NCBI GenBank assembly: GCA_963770865.1
Contig: CAVYRD010000018.1
Location: forward strand, 71,698 to 135,697
Direction of reading: 5' to 3'
Source of the DNA: Miltoncostaea sp963770865
GTDB taxonomy: Bacteria > Actinomycetota > Thermoleophilia > Miltoncostaeales > Miltoncostaeaceae
Length of the DNA stretch: 64,000 nucleotides
The position numbers were made by a program, and so were the translations under genes. Positions 27,487 to 35,559 of the stretch are shown here, piece after piece (within the stretch, counting starts at the first letter, position 1; each line of letters starts with the position of its first letter). Under the pieces are notes generated by a model that worked only from the letters and a program-made list of their open reading frames with translations, was not told the DNA's origin and did no database searches.

Positions 27487-28329
27487 ATGAGCCGTCGCGA
27501 CCAGGTGCTCGTCTCCACCGACTGGGTGGCGGACCACGCCGCCGACCCGGCGGTGCGGCTGGTCGAGGTCGACGAGGACACGGCCGCCCACGGGCGCGGC
27601 CACGTCCCCGGCGCCGTGGCCTGGCACTGGTGGGACGACCTGCACCACCCGGTGCGCCGCGACCTCATCGGCGCCGAGGAGCTGCGGGCGCTGCTCGGCC
27701 GTTCGGGAGTGGGCCCGCAGACCGGGGTCGTGCTCTACGGCGGCCACGACAACTGGTTCGCCGCCTACGCCTACTGGGTGCTGCGCGTGCGCGGCTTCGA
27801 CCGCGTGCGGCTGATGGACGGCGGCCGGCGCAAGTGGGAGCTCGAGGGGCGCCCGCGGGAGGTCGAGCCCCCGGCCCACGCGCCGGCCGACCCGGGCCCG
27901 CTCGGCGAGCCCCGTCCCGAGCTGCGCGCCTTCCGCGACGGCGTGCTGGCCGCGCTCGGCGCGCCCGGCGTCACGCTGGTGGACGTGCGCAGCCCGGCCG
28001 AGTTCGCGGGCGAGATGCCGGCGCCCGCGCACCTGCCCCGCGAGCACGCGCGCGTGGCGGGCCACATCCCCGGAGCCCTCAACGTGCCGTGGGCGAAGGC
28101 GGTCGGCGAGGACGGGGCGTTCCTCCCCGACGCCGCGCTGGCCGCGCTCTACCGCGGGGCCGGCGTGGAGCCCGGCGCGGACGTCGTGACCTACTGCCGC
28201 GTGGGCGAGCGGTCCAGCCACACCTGGTTCGTCCTGCACGAGCTGCTCGGCTACGAGCGGGTGCGCAACTACGACGGCTCGTGGACCGAGTGGGGCAGCC
28301 TGGTGGGCGTCCCGGTCGAGCGGTCGTGA
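27487..28329 (+). CDS. Thiosulfate/3-mercaptopyruvate sulfurtransferase (double rhodanese)
   Basis: Two rhodanese modules make up 280 residues. The first has VSTDWVADHAADPAVRLVEV, HVPGAVAWHWWDDL and VVLYGGHDNWFAAYAYWVL and is inactive (no loop Cys). The second has TLVDVRSPAEFAGEM, HIPGALNVPW and the active loop VVTYCRVGERSSHTWFVL with its Cys. The RVGERS loop favours the thiosulfate enzyme type over mercaptopyruvate, but this is not certain. It is the first gene of a plus-strand trio with the DNA ligase and the AlkZ-like gene. Confidence 0.88.
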   Translation: MSRRDQVLVSTDWVADHAADPAVRLVEVDEDTAAHGRGHVPGAVAWHWWDDLHHPVRRDLIGAEELRALLGRSGVGPQTGVVLYGGHDNWFAAYAYWVLRVRGFDRVRLMDGGRRKWELEGRPREVEPPAHAPADPGPLGEPRPELRAFRDGVLAALGAPGVTLVDVRSPAEFAGEMPAPAHLPREHARVAGHIPGALNVPWAKAVGEDGAFLPDAALAALYRGAGVEPGADVVTYCRVGERSSHTWFVLHELLGYERVRNYDGSWTEWGSLVGVPVERS

Positions 28330-28349
28330 CGGCGCGGTAGGGTCGCAGG

Positions 28350-29291
28350 GTGAGGCTCCCGCTGGCCCCTCCCATCGAGCCGCAGCTCGCGAAGTCGGCG
28401 CGCGAGGTGCCCGTGGGCGAGGGCTGGGCCTACGAGCGCAAGCTGGACGGCTTCCGGGCGATCGTCTTCGTGGACGGCGCCGAGGTCCTGATCCAGTCGC
28501 GCGGCGGCAAGCCCCTGGACCGCTACTTCCCGGAGCTCGCCTTCCCGGAGGGCCGCTACGTGCTCGACGGCGAGATCGTGATCGCCAACGGCGCCGGCGG
28601 CGAGGACTTCGGCGGCCTGCAGGCGCGCATCCACCCGGCGGCGTCGCGCGTGGCGATGCTCGCCGAGCAGACCCCGGCCGCCTTCCACGCCTTCGACCTG
28701 CTCGCCGAGGGCGACGCGAGCATGCTCGAGCGCCCCTTCGCCGAGCGCCGGGCGGCCCTGGAGGCGCGGGCGGGCGACGGGATCGCCCCCGTCGAGTGCG
28801 CCTCCGACACCGCCCGCGCGGCCGAGTGGCTGGCCGGGGCCGAGGGCGTCATCGCCAAGCGCCTCGCCGACCCGTACCTGCCGGGCAAGCGCAACGGCAT
28901 GGTCAAGGTGAAGCGGGTGCGCACCATCGACTGCGTCGTCGTCGGCTGGCGCCCGGGCACCGACGAGGGAACGGTCGGCTCGCTGATCCTCGGCCTCTAC
29001 GACGGCGACGGCCTGCGCCCGGTGGGTCACTGCGCCGGGTTCACGGCCAGGCGCAAGCGCGAGCTGGTGGCCGAGCTGGAGCCGTACGCCTCGGGCGAAC
29101 GCGGCAGCGGCGACCCGAGCCGCTGGAGCGGCGGGCGCGACCTGGAGTGGGTCGCCCTGCGCCCCGAGCTGGTAGCCGAGGTGAGCTACGACCACGTGAG
29201 CGACGGGCGCATCCGCCACGGCGCGCGGCTGGTGCGCTTCCGCGAGGACCGCGACCCGCGCTCGTGCACCGTGGACCAGCTCGCGCAGTGA
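28350..29291 (+). CDS. ATP-dependent DNA ligase (LigC type)
   Basis: The 313-residue protein starts at GTG 28350. It shows the adenylation lysine motif YERKLDGFRAIVF, then LDGEIVIANG, AFHAFDLLAEGD, EGVIAKRLADPYLPG and the C-terminal nucleotidyltransferase motif MVKVKRVRTIDCVVVGWR. An OB-fold follows, with GSLILGLYDG. It lacks the N-terminal domain of large ligases and the polymerase/nuclease domains of LigD, so it fits the short LigC group, used in accessory or base-excision repair. Its stop overlaps the start of the AlkZ-like gene (GTGA), implying coupled expression. Confidence 0.88.
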   Translation: MRLPLAPPIEPQLAKSAREVPVGEGWAYERKLDGFRAIVFVDGAEVLIQSRGGKPLDRYFPELAFPEGRYVLDGEIVIANGAGGEDFGGLQARIHPAASRVAMLAEQTPAAFHAFDLLAEGDASMLERPFAERRAALEARAGDGIAPVECASDTARAAEWLAGAEGVIAKRLADPYLPGKRNGMVKVKRVRTIDCVVVGWRPGTDEGTVGSLILGLYDGDGLRPVGHCAGFTARRKRELVAELEPYASGERGSGDPSRWSGGRDLEWVALRPELVAEVSYDHVSDGRIRHGARLVRFREDRDPRSCTVDQLAQ

Positions 29292-30343
29292 GCGCCGTGG
29301 GCGCGCAGGCGCTGGCGGCGCGCCAGCGCGCGCAGGGCCTCGGGGTGGTGCGGCCGAGCGACGCCCACGGCGCGGTCCACCAGGCGCTCGCGATCCAGGC
29401 GCAGGACGCGCGCTCCTCGCGCCTCGGCGTCCGCGCCCGCAGCGAGGGGCTCACCTCGGCCGACGTCGTGCGGGCGTGCTCCGAGGAGCGGTCGGTGGTG
29501 CGCACCTGGGCGATGCGCGGCACGCTCCACATGCTCTGCGCCGAGGACGTGCGCTGGATCACCGCGCTGGTCGGCCCGGTGATCGAGGCCAGGTACGCCA
29601 AGCGGCGGGCCGAGCTCGGCGTCACGCCCGCCCTCGCCGACCGCGTCCTGGCGGCGATCCCCGAGATCCTCGCCGGCGGCGGCCCCCTGATGCGCGCCGA
29701 GCTGATCGACGCGCTGATCGCGCGCGGCATGCGGATCGACACCACCGACCAGGCGCCCGCCCACATCGTGCTGCTGGCCGCCCTGCGCGGGGTGGCGTGC
29801 CGGGGCCCGGACCGGGAGGACGAGGAGCCGACCTACGTCCGCCTCGACGACTGGGTCGCGCCCGCCCCGCCCGTGGACCGCGACGCAGCCCTGGCCGAGC
29901 TCTCGCGCCGCTACGCGCGGGCCTACGGGCCGGCCGACGCGCGCGACCTGGCCTACTGGAGCGGCCTCCCCGCGGCCGACGCCAAGCGGGCCTTCGCCCT
30001 GGCGCCCCCCGGGGAGCCGGCCGGGGACGACGCCGGGCCGCCGCCCCCGCGCCTGCTGCCCGCCTTCGACGGATACCTGCTCGGCCACCGTGACCGCTCG
30101 GCGATCCTGCCGCCCGAGCACGCGCCGAAGCTCTTGTCGGGCTCGTGGATGCTGCCGAGCATCGTGGTGGGCGGGCGCCTGGTGGGCACCTGGAGGCGGA
30201 CGCGCGAGCGCGACGGCGTCACGGTCACCCTCTCCCCCTTCACCGGCCGCCTGCCGCGCGGCTCGGTGCGCGGCGTGAAGGCCGAGGCCGCCGACGTGGC
30301 GCGCTTCCTGGGTGCGCCGGGCCGGGTCGAGATCGCGTCCTGA
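29288..30343 (+). CDS. AlkZ/YcaQ-family winged-helix DNA glycosylase homologue
   Basis: The protein (351 aa) belongs to the HTH_42 family, whose characterised members AlkZ and YcaQ unhook DNA interstrand crosslinks. The diagnostic segment ALAIQAQDARSSRLGVRAR carries the QxQ pair of the AlkZ active site. TWAMRGTLHMLCAEDVRWI and LLPAFDGYLLGHRDRSAILP are other conserved family blocks. It starts at a GTG overlapping the ligase stop. The gene pair suggests a small excision-repair unit: a glycosylase that opens the lesion and a ligase that closes the strand. Substrate is not shown by the sequence. Confidence 0.82.
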   Translation: MSAVGAQALAARQRAQGLGVVRPSDAHGAVHQALAIQAQDARSSRLGVRARSEGLTSADVVRACSEERSVVRTWAMRGTLHMLCAEDVRWITALVGPVIEARYAKRRAELGVTPALADRVLAAIPEILAGGGPLMRAELIDALIARGMRIDTTDQAPAHIVLLAALRGVACRGPDREDEEPTYVRLDDWVAPAPPVDRDAALAELSRRYARAYGPADARDLAYWSGLPAADAKRAFALAPPGEPAGDDAGPPPPRLLPAFDGYLLGHRDRSAILPPEHAPKLLSGSWMLPSIVVGGRLVGTWRRTRERDGVTVTLSPFTGRLPRGSVRGVKAEAADVARFLGAPGRVEIAS

Positions 30344-30349
30344 CGGCGC

Positions 30350-31531
30350 TCAGACGAGGACCGGGAAGAACCGCGCCAGGGCGCTGACCGTGAGGCCGAT
30401 GGAGGCCTCGCTCTCCGCGGCCGCACGGTGGTCCCGCTCCGGGTCGGGCTCGGGGCCGCGGTCCTCCAGCCAGCCGCGGGCGGGATCCGGGCAGCCGGCC
30501 GCGAGGGCGATCTCGCGCCAGCTCTCGGGAACCGGGTCCCCCACGCCGACGCCGGCCATCTCGGCGGCGAGCATCGCCCAGGCGCGCGGCGGGGCGGTGC
30601 AGGGCTCGTAGCCTCCGCCCCCGAGCGCCACGAGGCGGCCGTCGCAGGTCTCGTCGGCCAGGTGGGTCAGCGTGCGCCACAGCTCCGGGTACAGCGGCAT
30701 CGTTGTGAGCAGGTGGCTCAGCGGGTCGGCGTGGTGGTGGTCCACCCCGCACTGGGCCACGATCGCCTCGGGCGCGAAGGCCCGCACCACGGGGACGACC
30801 ACCCGGGCCATGGCGCGCCGGTAGGCGGTGTCGCCGGCGAAGGGCGGCAGCGCCACGTTCACGCTCGACCCCGGCGCGTCGGCGCCGCCGGTCTCCGCCG
30901 GGAAGCCCGAGCCCGGGAACAGGTGGCGGCCGCTCTCGTGGACGGACACCGTGAGCACGCGGGGGTCGTCGTAGTACATCCACTGGGTGCCGTTGCCGTG
31001 ATGGACGTCGAGGTCGATGTAGGCGACGCGCTCCATACCCGCGTCGAGGAGGGCCTGGATCGCCACGGCGGTCTCGTTGTAGATGCCGAAGCCCCACGCG
31101 CGGGAGGCGAGCCCGTGGTGCGCGCCGCCGGCCGGGACGAGGGCCCCGCGGGCGCGCCCGTCGGCGACCGCCGTGGCCGCCACTGCGCAGGCGGCGCAGA
31201 CGCGCGCCGAGTCCTCGTGCATCCCCTCGTAGGCGTTGTTGTCGCCGCCGATGCCCCACTGGCGCGCCTCGGGCTCGGCGGCCAGCACGGGCTCGCGGCT
31301 GTAGCGGCGCACCGCACGGATGAAGGCGGGGGCGAAGACGCGCGCCAGCTCGTCGTCGCCGAGCGGCCCCGGGGCGGTCTCGTAGGCGACCGCGTCGAGG
31401 TCGAGGATCCCCGCCTCGCGGCAGAGCGCCACCGCCAGCCGGTGACGGCGCCGGTCCGTCGGGTGGTCGCCGCCGTAGCGCATGCCGAGGTCGTCGTCGT
31501 GCACCACGAGCAGGCGCGCGACACCGTTCAT
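30350..31531 (-). CDS. Histone-deacetylase family protein (AcuC type)
   Basis: The 393-residue protein has the zinc deacetylase signatures: the paired His in AGGAHHGLASRAWGFGIYNE, the metal-binding YIDLDVHHGNGTQWMYYD, VLTVSVHESGRHLFPGSGF, and VAQCGVDHHHADPLSHL. The catalytic His pair, Asp and His ligands are present. AcuC-type enzymes remove acetyl groups from proteins such as acetyl-CoA synthetase. It converges on the AlkZ-like gene with six bases between the stops, and a small membrane protein lies just upstream. Confidence 0.88.
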   Translation of the reverse strand: MNGVARLLVVHDDDLGMRYGGDHPTDRRRHRLAVALCREAGILDLDAVAYETAPGPLGDDELARVFAPAFIRAVRRYSREPVLAAEPEARQWGIGGDNNAYEGMHEDSARVCAACAVAATAVADGRARGALVPAGGAHHGLASRAWGFGIYNETAVAIQALLDAGMERVAYIDLDVHHGNGTQWMYYDDPRVLTVSVHESGRHLFPGSGFPAETGGADAPGSSVNVALPPFAGDTAYRRAMARVVVPVVRAFAPEAIVAQCGVDHHHADPLSHLLTTMPLYPELWRTLTHLADETCDGRLVALGGGGYEPCTAPPRAWAMLAAEMAGVGVGDPVPESWREIALAAGCPDPARGWLEDRGPEPDPERDHRAAAESEASIGLTVSALARFFPVLV

Positions 31532-31565
31532 CGGATGGGGACCCCGTTCACGACCGGCAGAGGCA

Positions 31566-31703
31566 CTACGGGCCGAAGCGGTCCAGGAACCCGATCGCGT
31601 CGAGGACGGCGAGCACCGCGAGCGCCCCGGCGGCGAAGGCGTACCAGACCCACGCGGGATCGCGCCGGCGGGTGGAGAGGGGATCGCTCACGCACCGGAT
31701 CAT
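31566..31703 (-). CDS. Very small single-helix membrane protein
   Basis: A 45-residue frame begins at ATG 31703. It has a basic N-terminus (DPLSTRRRDPAWVWY) and one helix (AFAAGALAVLAVLDAIGFL), with a short tail DRFGP. A GTG four codons downstream is an alternative start. Codon use matches the strand's real genes, and it lies 35 bases upstream of the deacetylase gene. The family is unknown. Confidence 0.5.
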   Translation of the reverse strand: MIRCVSDPLSTRRRDPAWVWYAFAAGALAVLAVLDAIGFLDRFGP

Positions 31704-31867
31704 CGCAGAGTGCGCACATGCGCGCGGGGCGATGTGCAGGATCCGTGACGACCGGGTAACCCACTCTGCGGCGGCGGGGTGCGCGCGGTGCTCATCCACC
31801 CCGAGGGCCGTGACCCCGCGCCCCGCCGCCGTCCGTCTGCCTCGCTGCAGATCCTCGGACGGGCTAC

Positions 31868-32224
31868 TCAGCGGGGCTCGGACGTCAACGCGTCGAGGTC
31901 CTCGACGACCTCGACGTGGTCCGCGAGCATCGTCAGGGCCAGCAGCCGGCCGACGACGCCGCCGCTGCCCGCCACGAGGACGAAGCGGCGGCCCTGGCGG
32001 CGGGCGCGCGCCTCGCAATCGAGGAGCAGGCGCAGGCCGCTCGAGTCGAGGTGGACCACCTCGCGCAGGTCGAGGGCGGTCACCTCGCCCGGGGAGCCCT
32101 CGATGTCGGCCAGGGCGCGGCGAACGCGGCCGATGCCGGAGACGTCCAGCTCGCCGCTGACGGCGACCACCCAGGGGCGGCCGTCCTCGTCGCCGGGATG
32201 GATCGAGACGGAGATGAGTGACAC
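31868..32224 (-). CDS. STAS-domain protein, anti-sigma-factor antagonist type
   Basis: The 118-residue protein (GTG start) reads VVAVSGELDVSGIGRVRRAL, then VTALDLREVVHLDSSGLRLL with the phosphorylatable Ser in the DSSG motif, then RFVLVAGSGGVVGRLLALT. This is the SpoIIAA/RsbV-type fold that binds an anti-sigma kinase. No such kinase gene is next to it here. A related STAS protein lies in the mobile element at 52656-53042. Confidence 0.83.
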   Translation of the reverse strand: MSLISVSIHPGDEDGRPWVVAVSGELDVSGIGRVRRALADIEGSPGEVTALDLREVVHLDSSGLRLLLDCEARARRQGRRFVLVAGSGGVVGRLLALTMLADHVEVVEDLDALTSEPR

Positions 32225-32291
32225 CGGGCCGTCCCTACCCCGGCGCCGCGAGGCGCAAACCGCCGCGGCGCCGGTGAGCGGACGCGGGCCG

Positions 32292-33305
32292 TCAGACGGG
32301 GCGGGCCGGCCCCCCGCCCGCGCCGGTCCGCTCGATGGCGGCGGCGATGGCGTCGAGGTCCTCGGCGGTCAGCGTGACCTCGTGGGCGGAGATCCAGCCG
32401 TCCACCTGCTCCGCGTTGCGGGCGCCGACGATCGCGCCGGTCACGCCGGGCCAGGCGAGCGTCCACGCCACCGCGACGGCGGCGACCGAGGTGCCGTGTG
32501 CCGCCGCGATCGGGGCCATCGCGTCGCGAAGGGCCAGATTGCGCGAGAGGGCCGGCTCGGCGAAGACGCCCGGCATGCCGTGGCGCCAGTCGCTCGGGTC
32601 GAGGTTGGCCGCGCGTTCGGCGCTGAACCGCTCGGTGAGCAGGCCGGACATCATCGGGCTGTAGACGATCACCCCGGTGCCGTTGCGCTCGCACCAGGGC
32701 AGCAGGCCGGCCCCGGCCTCCCGCTGCACGGCGTTGAAGGGCGGTTGCAGGCTGTCCACGTGGAGGATCGGCTCACAGCGCTCCAGCAGCTCGACCGAGA
32801 AGTTGGAGACGCCCGCCCAGCGCACCTTGCCCTGCTGGACGAGGTCGGCCATCACGCCCCACGACTCCTCGACCGGGGTCCCGGTGTTCGGGTCGGGCCA
32901 GTGGAACTGGTAGAGGTCGATCGCCTCGACGCCGAGCCGCCGCAGCGAGTCCTCGCACTCGCGGCGGATCTCGTCGGGCTTGAGGTTGGGGCGCGGCACG
33001 CCGTCGGCCTGGTCCTGCCAGACCATGCCGCACTTGGTGAACACGAGCGGCCGCTCGGACACGCCCTTCAGGGCGCGCGCCACGACCTCCTCGGAGTGGC
33101 CGAGGCCGTAGACCGCGGCGGTGTCGATCCAGCCGATGCCGAGCCCGAGCGCCCGGCGGATGGCGGCCACGGAGTCGGCGTCGTCCTGGGGGCCCCAGCC
33201 GTAGGCCCAGTCGCCGCCGCCGATGGCCCAGGCGCCGAAGCCGAGCTCGGTGATGGAGGGCCCGCGGGAGCCCAGCGTTCGCGTGGGGATCGTCGTCGTA
33301 GGCAT
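32292..33305 (-). CDS. Aldo/keto reductase
   Basis: The 337-residue protein has the (beta/alpha)8 reductase signatures: SITELGFGAWAIGGGDWAYG at the start, the catalytic Asp and Tyr in WIDTAAVYGLGHSEE, Lys in LVFTKCGMVWQD, His in LYQFHWPDPNTG, and the cofactor segment VAWTLAWPGVTGAIVGARNA. The tetrad Asp-Tyr-Lys-His is complete. It resembles the YajO/PdxI-like, NADPH-using family; the natural substrate cannot be read from sequence. It is read alone, followed by the STAS gene. Confidence 0.88.
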   Translation of the reverse strand: MPTTTIPTRTLGSRGPSITELGFGAWAIGGGDWAYGWGPQDDADSVAAIRRALGLGIGWIDTAAVYGLGHSEEVVARALKGVSERPLVFTKCGMVWQDQADGVPRPNLKPDEIRRECEDSLRRLGVEAIDLYQFHWPDPNTGTPVEESWGVMADLVQQGKVRWAGVSNFSVELLERCEPILHVDSLQPPFNAVQREAGAGLLPWCERNGTGVIVYSPMMSGLLTERFSAERAANLDPSDWRHGMPGVFAEPALSRNLALRDAMAPIAAAHGTSVAAVAVAWTLAWPGVTGAIVGARNAEQVDGWISAHEVTLTAEDLDAIAAAIERTGAGGGPARPV

Positions 33306-33335
33306 GCGGACCAGACTACCCCCGGTCCGGCACGC

Positions 33336-33758
33336 TCAGTCCTCACCCCACAGCGTCGCCGTCAGCGTCCGCGGCCCGCCGTGGTCCCGGTGCTCGCAGA
33401 GGTAGACCCCCTGCCAGGTGCCGAGGTCGAGGCGCCCGCCGGACACCGGCAGGCTGAGCGACGGGCCGATCAGGACGGCCTTGACGTGGGCGGGCATGTC
33501 GTCGGGCCCCTCCAGGGAGTGGTCGTAGGCCGGGTCGCCGTCGGGGATCGCCCGCGACAGCCACCCCTCCAGGTCGGAGCGCACGTCCGGGCTCGCGTTC
33601 TCGTTGAGCGCCAGCGAGGCCGAGGTGTGACGGATGAACAGGTGCAGCAGCCCGACGCGCACGCCCGCCATGTCGGGCAGCGCCTCCACCACCTCGCGCG
33701 TGACGAGGTGCACGCCGCGCGGCCGGGGCCGCAGGGCGAACGTCGATCGGCTCCACAC
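33336..33758 (-). CDS. YjbQ / UPF0047 family protein
   Basis: The 140-residue protein matches YjbQ: HLVTREVVEALPDMAG, LLHLFIRHTSASLALNENAS with the His of the active pocket, DHSLEGPDDMPAHVKAVLIG and GTWQGVYLCEHRDHGG. Some members have weak thiamine-phosphate-forming activity, but the role is unsettled. Length is normal. It lies 30 bases upstream of the aldo/keto reductase on the same strand. Confidence 0.88.
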   Translation of the reverse strand: MWSRSTFALRPRPRGVHLVTREVVEALPDMAGVRVGLLHLFIRHTSASLALNENASPDVRSDLEGWLSRAIPDGDPAYDHSLEGPDDMPAHVKAVLIGPSLSLPVSGGRLDLGTWQGVYLCEHRDHGGPRTLTATLWGED

Positions 33759-33852
33759 CTCTAGCGTCCCGAGTCGGAGGTCCGCATGTGGTTCCCGAGC
33801 GAATCTCCGGCGATCCGGCCGGCAACTGCCCAGGCTTCTCCGACCCGGGGCA

Positions 33853-35265
33853 CTAGAAGACCCCGCCCGGCGGCGCGTCGGTGGTGGTCGGGATCGTGGT
33901 GCGCGGCGGCGGCTCGGTGGTCGCGGGCGGCGCGTCGGTCGTGGTGGGCGGCGGCGGGTCGGAGGTCGTCGCGGGCGGCGGGTCGGCCGGGGGCGCGCTC
34001 GTCGTGCCGGGGGCGGGCGCGGGGCCGGCCACCGTCGCCGCGGGCCGCGTGGCGGTCCGCGCGGGGGCCGTCGTGCGGGTGCGCCGGGGCCGGGTCACGA
34101 CGGGGTCGAGCGCGGGCGGCTCGCCGGGGCGCCCGGCTGTCGTGAGGGGCGCCGCCGCGGGCAGGGCGGCCGGGGCGGCGGTCACGGCGGGTCCCGTCGT
34201 GGCGGGCGGCGCGGTCACGGTACGCGGGGTGCTGGTGGTGCCCGCTGCGGTCGTCGCCGGCGCGGCGGCGGCGGGCTCGGGGAGCGGCGAGGGCGGCTCC
34301 GATCCGGAGCGCAGCGCCACCAGGGTCGGCGCGCCGAACAGGATCAGCGCGCCCGCGAGGCCCGACGCGACCAGGGCGCCGACCCGCCTCCCGCCCGATG
34401 CCGCGGCGCCCGCACGGGCGCCGCGGGCGCCGGCGGCGCGCCGGCCGGAGCCGCCGAAGCGCACCAGGCCGCGCGCCTCGGCCGCCTTGGCGGTGGAGGC
34501 GCCGAGCGCGAGCACCGGCAGCGGCAGCCACGCGCGGTAGGAGACGCGGGCCTCCTCGAACGCCGCGCGCGCGGCGCGGCAGGACGGGCACAGCTCCAGG
34601 TGCTGGGAGAGCACGTGCGCGCGGTCGGCGTCGAGCTCGCCGTCGATCAGGGCGCCCACGTCGCCGAGCCGCGCCCGGCAACCCGGGTCCATGGCGGCGG
34701 TGTCGACCTGCCCGAGCCGCAGCTCGCGGCGCAGCGCCAGGCGGGCCCGCACCAGGAGCGCGGCGACGGCCCCCAGGGTGGTGTCGAGCACGCGCCCGAT
34801 GTCCTCGTAGGACATGTCCTCCAGCTCGCGCAGCGCCAGGGCGAGGCGGTGGCGCTCCGGCAGGCGGGCGTTTGCGGCGCGCACGTCGGCGCCCTGCGCC
34901 GCCACCAGGGCGGACAGGGCGGGGTCGGCGTCCAGCGCCGGGTCGGCGCCCGCGGCCAGGGCGACATCGTCCACCGGCGTCTCGCGGGCGCGCCGGGCCG
35001 AGCGGTCGTAGACCAGGTTGCGCGCCGTGCGGTGCAGGTAGGCGGGCAGGTTGACCTCGCGGCCGGCCAGGTCGTCGAGCCGCGCGAAGACGCGCAGGAA
35101 CGCCTCCTGCGTGATGTCGGCCGCGTCCTCGCTGCTGCCGGTGAGGCGGTGGGCGACGTTGTAGAGCCCGCGCTCGTGGCGGGCGAACAGCGCGGTGAAG
35201 GCGTCCCGGTCGCCGGCCAGCGCCGCGCGGCCGAGCCCATCGTCGGTGATGTCGGCGGTGCTCAT
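33853..35265 (-). CDS. ECF sigma factor fused to zinc-finger anti-sigma, membrane helix and Pro/Thr-rich tail
   Basis: One 470-residue frame holds four parts. Residues 1-175 are sigma regions 2 and 4 (HERGLYNVAHRLTGSSEDAA, FLRVFARLDDL, LPERHRLALALRELEDMSYE, IGRVLDTTLGAVAALLVRAR). Residues 190-230 are an anti-sigma zinc finger with His and two Cys in SQHLELCPSCRAARAAF. One helix follows at about 300-320 (VGALVASGLAGALILFGAP). The rest is a long Pro/Thr/Ala tail with TTTDAPPATT-like repeats, expected outside the cell. Sigma and anti-sigma are usually separate genes. The ATG overlaps the stop of a 62-codon gene. The frame is uninterrupted, so a sequencing join is unlikely. Confidence 0.85.
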   Translation of the reverse strand: MSTADITDDGLGRAALAGDRDAFTALFARHERGLYNVAHRLTGSSEDAADITQEAFLRVFARLDDLAGREVNLPAYLHRTARNLVYDRSARRARETPVDDVALAAGADPALDADPALSALVAAQGADVRAANARLPERHRLALALRELEDMSYEDIGRVLDTTLGAVAALLVRARLALRRELRLGQVDTAAMDPGCRARLGDVGALIDGELDADRAHVLSQHLELCPSCRAARAAFEEARVSYRAWLPLPVLALGASTAKAAEARGLVRFGGSGRRAAGARGARAGAAASGGRRVGALVASGLAGALILFGAPTLVALRSGSEPPSPLPEPAAAAPATTAAGTTSTPRTVTAPPATTGPAVTAAPAALPAAAPLTTAGRPGEPPALDPVVTRPRRTRTTAPARTATRPAATVAGPAPAPGTTSAPPADPPPATTSDPPPPTTTDAPPATTEPPPRTTIPTTTDAPPGGVF

Positions 35266-35450
35266 GGCGCGGGCCGGTGGGGACATGGCTCCTGGGGCGG
35301 ATCGGCGTCGCTCTGGCGCTGGCGCAGAAAATCGCAGAACGCGGCCTGCCGCGCGAGGTGCGCCTCCAGCCGGCGCAGCCCGACGGCGGCCCAGTCGGCC
35401 AGCATCTGGTCGTCGAGCGTCCGCCCGGGGTCGATGGCCGGCTCGCTCAT
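35262..35450 (-). CDS. Small protein coupled to the sigma/anti-sigma fusion
   Basis: A 62-residue frame from ATG 35450 ends in a TGA overlapping the fusion gene's ATG. It has a helical region ADWAAVGLRRLEAHLARQAA and then FCDFLRQRQSDADPPQE with one Cys near its middle and one near its end. The overlap is typical of translational coupling, and the promoter must lie at 35451-35560. No family recognised; it may act with the sigma factor. Confidence 0.55.
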   Translation of the reverse strand: MSEPAIDPGRTLDDQMLADWAAVGLRRLEAHLARQAAFCDFLRQRQSDADPPQEPCPHRPAP

Positions 35451-35559
35451 CGGCCGGCGAGGGATCGGGGCACGGGTCTCCCTTCGTGGTGTGCACCCGC
35501 TCAACCGGGTGGGGGCCCGCGCACGACGGCCCATTTGTGAGCGATTTGTAAAGAGGCGG

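Noticed and set aside
31528..31764. 78-residue minus-strand frame upstream of the deacetylase
   Set aside because: It is Arg-rich and out of frame with the better single-helix small protein at 31566-31703.
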